Positions 62,545-64,000 of a stretch of 64,000 nucleotides of DNA are shown here, piece by piece. Position numbers and translations under genes: made by a program. Below the pieces are notes generated by a model, which was not told the DNA's origin, ran no database searches, and saw only the letters and a list, made by a program, of their open reading frames with translations. Source of the DNA: Parabacteroides sp. PF5-9 (GTDB lineage Bacteria > Bacteroidota > Bacteroidia > Bacteroidales > Tannerellaceae). The DNA lies in contig NZ_JARXWG010000001.1 in the NCBI RefSeq assembly GCF_029893105.1, positions 62,001 through 126,000 of the forward strand, written 5' to 3'. Within the stretch, counting starts at the first letter, position 1; each line of letters begins with the position of its first letter.

Positions 62545-62559
62545 GTACTCGAAGGGGGA
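62545..62559. other. right attachment repeat inside tRNA-Leu 3' end
   Basis: GTACTCGAAGGGGGA, identical to 52249-52263; it covers the T-stem/acceptor end of the tRNA, which stays intact. Confidence 0.8.
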
Positions 62560-62630
62560 CTTGAACCCCCACGACTGCAATAGTCAAAGGATTTTAAGTC
62601 CTTCGTGTCTACCAATTCCACCATTCGAGC
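62546..62630 (-). tRNA. tRNA-Leu (anticodon TAA)
   Basis: 85 nt with a long variable arm. Acceptor GCTCGAA/TTCGAGT, anticodon loop CTTAAAA, T arm GGGGG-TTCAAGT-CCCCC. It is the integration target of the element to its left. Confidence 0.95.
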
Positions 62631-62649
62631 ATCCCTTCTCTTAGAGATG

Positions 62650-62722
62650 AGCGAAAGACGGGATTCGAACCCGCGACCCTAACCTTGGCAAGGTTATGCT
62701 CTACCAACTGAGCTACTTTCGC
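62650..62722 (-). tRNA. tRNA-Gly (anticodon GCC)
   Basis: 73 nt. Acceptor GCGAAAG/CTTTCGC, anticodon stem TAACC/GGTTA with loop TTGCCAA, T arm GCGGG-TTCGAAT-CCCGT. Twenty base pairs upstream of tRNA-Leu, likely one transcript. Confidence 0.95.
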
Positions 62723-62788
62723 AGTTTTATAATTGCGTGTGCAAAGGTAAATAAATCTTTGATCTGTGCAAATTCTTTAAAAAGGAAA

Positions 62789-63238
62789 TTAGTTCCGGAT
62801 GATTAATTTTTGAGCAACTCCGGTGTTTACTTGCTGTACGTTGTATGAACGAAGGCGCTTTTTGTGTGTGTTTTTTGGGTTTCCGTTGCCATTCAAAGAG
62901 AGCTCATAACTACTGTTGCATTTGGGGCAGACAGCATTTAATTCGGACTCATTGACAGACAACAAGGTTGTCGCTTCTTCTTCATAAGGACAAGCCAGGT
63001 CATAGGCATGGTAAGCCCCATAGCCATTGTCTATTCCATGAAATAGAATGACTCCTCCCAGTCCTATTGTCAGATCTTTATATTTGGTGAATATCTTGTG
63101 TGTAAAAGGGATTAACAACTCTTTATCTTCATACGTCAAATTGACTTCCAGATAGACCGGCCGATAGGGGAAAGTTATTTTTTCCTCCTCACATCCGACA
63201 ACAAAAAACACAATCAAAAGAATCAACCATTTTTTCAT
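62789..63238 (-). CDS. lipoprotein with Rieske-like fold and altered ligands
   Basis: 149 residues; lipobox VVGC (Cys16). The arrangement GGVILFHGIDNGYGAYHAYDLACPYE followed by CPKCNSSYELSLNGNGNP and the tail resembles a Rieske [2Fe-2S] domain, but the expected CxH and CxxH are replaced by CPYE and CPKC, so cluster binding is unlikely or changed. Single minus-strand gene between tRNA-Gly and argH. Function unknown. Confidence 0.6.
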   Translation of the reverse strand: MKKWLILLIVFFVVGCEEEKITFPYRPVYLEVNLTYEDKELLIPFTHKIFTKYKDLTIGLGGVILFHGIDNGYGAYHAYDLACPYEEEATTLLSVNESELNAVCPKCNSSYELSLNGNGNPKNTHKKRLRSYNVQQVNTGVAQKLIIRN

Positions 63239-63383
63239 ACGTCGTTATTTATTTTTTATATTTCGGTCGCATGGAATTAACTCGCCTACGTTCGTTGAAC
63301 GTTGTTTCGCAGGAATGTTCTCGCCTTTGACTAAGATCGATTGCTTTGCAATTGGCGAAACAGTGTTAATGGCTCGTTTCATA

Positions 63384-64000
63384 TCATCTTCCTATTAATT
63401 GTTTTTCAGCGTCATTCGCTTTCTCAAAAGAAAATCCGTCTATTACATGTTGCATCAGTACGGAAATATGATCATTGCATAAATTCCCGATACTTCCTTC
63501 ATGCTGGTGGTTTACCTTTTTGTCGGGAGTAAATGCTCCGGCCTCGATTTCCAATCCGACCTGTTTATAGGCATCCCGGAAAGGGACACCTTCCAATACC
63601 CGACGATTGACCTCTTCTACGCTAAACAGTAGGGCGTATTTCTCGTCGTCCAGGATATGTTCGTTTACTTGCACTTCCTGCATCATCAGTGTGACCATTC
63701 GCAGACAATCTTTCAATTCATCAAAAGCAGATAGAAAGACTTCTTTAATAATCTGAAGATCCCGGAAATAACCCGAAGGTAGATTATTGGCAATCAACGT
63801 AATTTGTTGGGGAAGTCCCTGAATTTTATTGCATTTGGCACGGGTCAATTCAAACACATCCGGGTTTTTCTTATGCGGCATAATGCTGGAGCCGGTGGTA
63901 AACTGATCAGGGAGTTTGATGAATCCAAAATTCTGGCTGTTATATAAACAGGCGTCATAGGCCAATTTGGACAATGTCGCAGCGATACCGGCAAGGGCAA
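63384..64000 (-). CDS. argH: argininosuccinate lyase, C-terminal part (truncated by the window edge)
   Basis: The frame stays open to the right edge of the window, so the true start is outside; about 205 residues are visible. The fumarase/aspartase-superfamily signature GSSIMPHKKNPDVFELTRAK is present, and the region continues IQGLPQQITLIANNLPSGYFRDLQIIKE, typical of ArgH. It cleaves argininosuccinate to arginine and fumarate in arginine synthesis. Minus strand; no frameshift seen in the visible part. Confidence 0.93.
   Translation of the reverse strand, partial: ALAGIAATLSKLAYDACLYNSQNFGFIKLPDQFTTGSSIMPHKKNPDVFELTRAKCNKIQGLPQQITLIANNLPSGYFRDLQIIKEVFLSAFDELKDCLRMVTLMMQEVQVNEHILDDEKYALLFSVEEVNRRVLEGVPFRDAYKQVGLEIEAGAFTPDKKVNHQHEGSIGNLCNDHISVLMQHVIDGFSFEKANDAEKQLIGR

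Larger units (their letters stand above)
52249..62559. mobile_element. integrative element inserted at tRNA-Leu(UAA)
   Basis: A 15-bp direct repeat, GTACTCGAAGGGGGA, occurs at 52249-52263 and 62545-62559; the right copy is the 3' end of the intact tRNA-Leu gene (minus strand) and the left copy is the displaced end. About 10.3 kb. Tyrosine recombinase near the left end, replication genes, small unknown genes; no relaxase, no phage structural genes. Confidence 0.85.

Overview
The window looks like a chromosomal segment of a Bacteroidales bacterium, most likely Parabacteroides or a close relative (the genus is inference). Reasons: a SusC/SusD pair driven by an ECF sigma factor and a FecR-type anti-sigma factor, NigD-like and DUF3823 lipoproteins, Bacteroidetes -7 promoter boxes (TAnnTTTG), an N-terminal transmembrane RNase Y, and Bacteroidetes-type tyrosine recombinases. 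The backbone has mixed base composition; two inserted blocks (about 33.3-44.5 kb and 52.2-62.6 kb) are AT-richer.

Region 1 (1-21.9 kb): the tail of one regulatory pair; then a sigma/anti-sigma pair with a YGN-repeat secreted protein; a NigD-like lipoprotein; and a carbohydrate-uptake locus (sigma factor, FecR, SusC, SusD, DUF3823 lipoprotein, a pectate-lyase-fold protein fused to a beta-propeller). It is followed by an IlvD/Edd-family dehydratase, two tandem PQQ-type beta-propeller proteins, a Tat-exported TIM-barrel isomerase-like protein and rubrerythrin. The set suggests capture and processing of a uronate- or sugar-acid-containing glycan; the substrate cannot be read from the sequence.

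Region 2 (22-33.3 kb): housekeeping genes. A coiled-coil protein, zapA and rny form one group; hpt, adk, obg, pgeF and a B3/B4 protein form a second minus-strand operon; then the NAD(P)HX repair enzyme nnr and mnmE. Between nnr and mnmE lie a miniature inverted-repeat element and a probable small RNA.

Region 3 (33332-44539): an 11.2-kb integrative element inserted at the last codons of mnmE, bounded by a 16-bp direct repeat. It carries a tyrosine recombinase, an excisionase-like HTH protein, a P4-type helicase, a TOPRIM primase, an iteron-like array, an orphan MobC, an AAA/DUF4143 ATPase and, at the far end, an unusual ABC-type ATPase fused to a class I methyltransferase. The last is the best candidate for an undescribed (perhaps defence) system.

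Region 4 (44.5-52.2 kb): backbone: FKBP isomerase, GH88/GH105-like hydrolase, TIGR02757 protein, XRE regulator, Gly-rich secreted protein, tRNA-Asn and an MFS transporter.

Region 5 (52249-62559): a 10.3-kb element at the 3' end of tRNA-Leu(UAA), bounded by a 15-bp direct repeat. It holds a tyrosine recombinase, replication genes (DUF6291, BT4734-type primase, VRR-NUC nuclease), a HigBA-like toxin-antitoxin pair, an XRE/zinc-ribbon repressor and many small unknown genes, but no relaxase and no phage structural genes, so it resembles a satellite-type element.

Region 6 (62.5-64 kb): tRNA-Leu, tRNA-Gly, a Rieske-like lipoprotein with altered ligands, and the 3' part of argH running off the window. 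Two arrays of 22-bp-period palindromes (21.2 kb and 50.3 kb) are notable non-coding structures.
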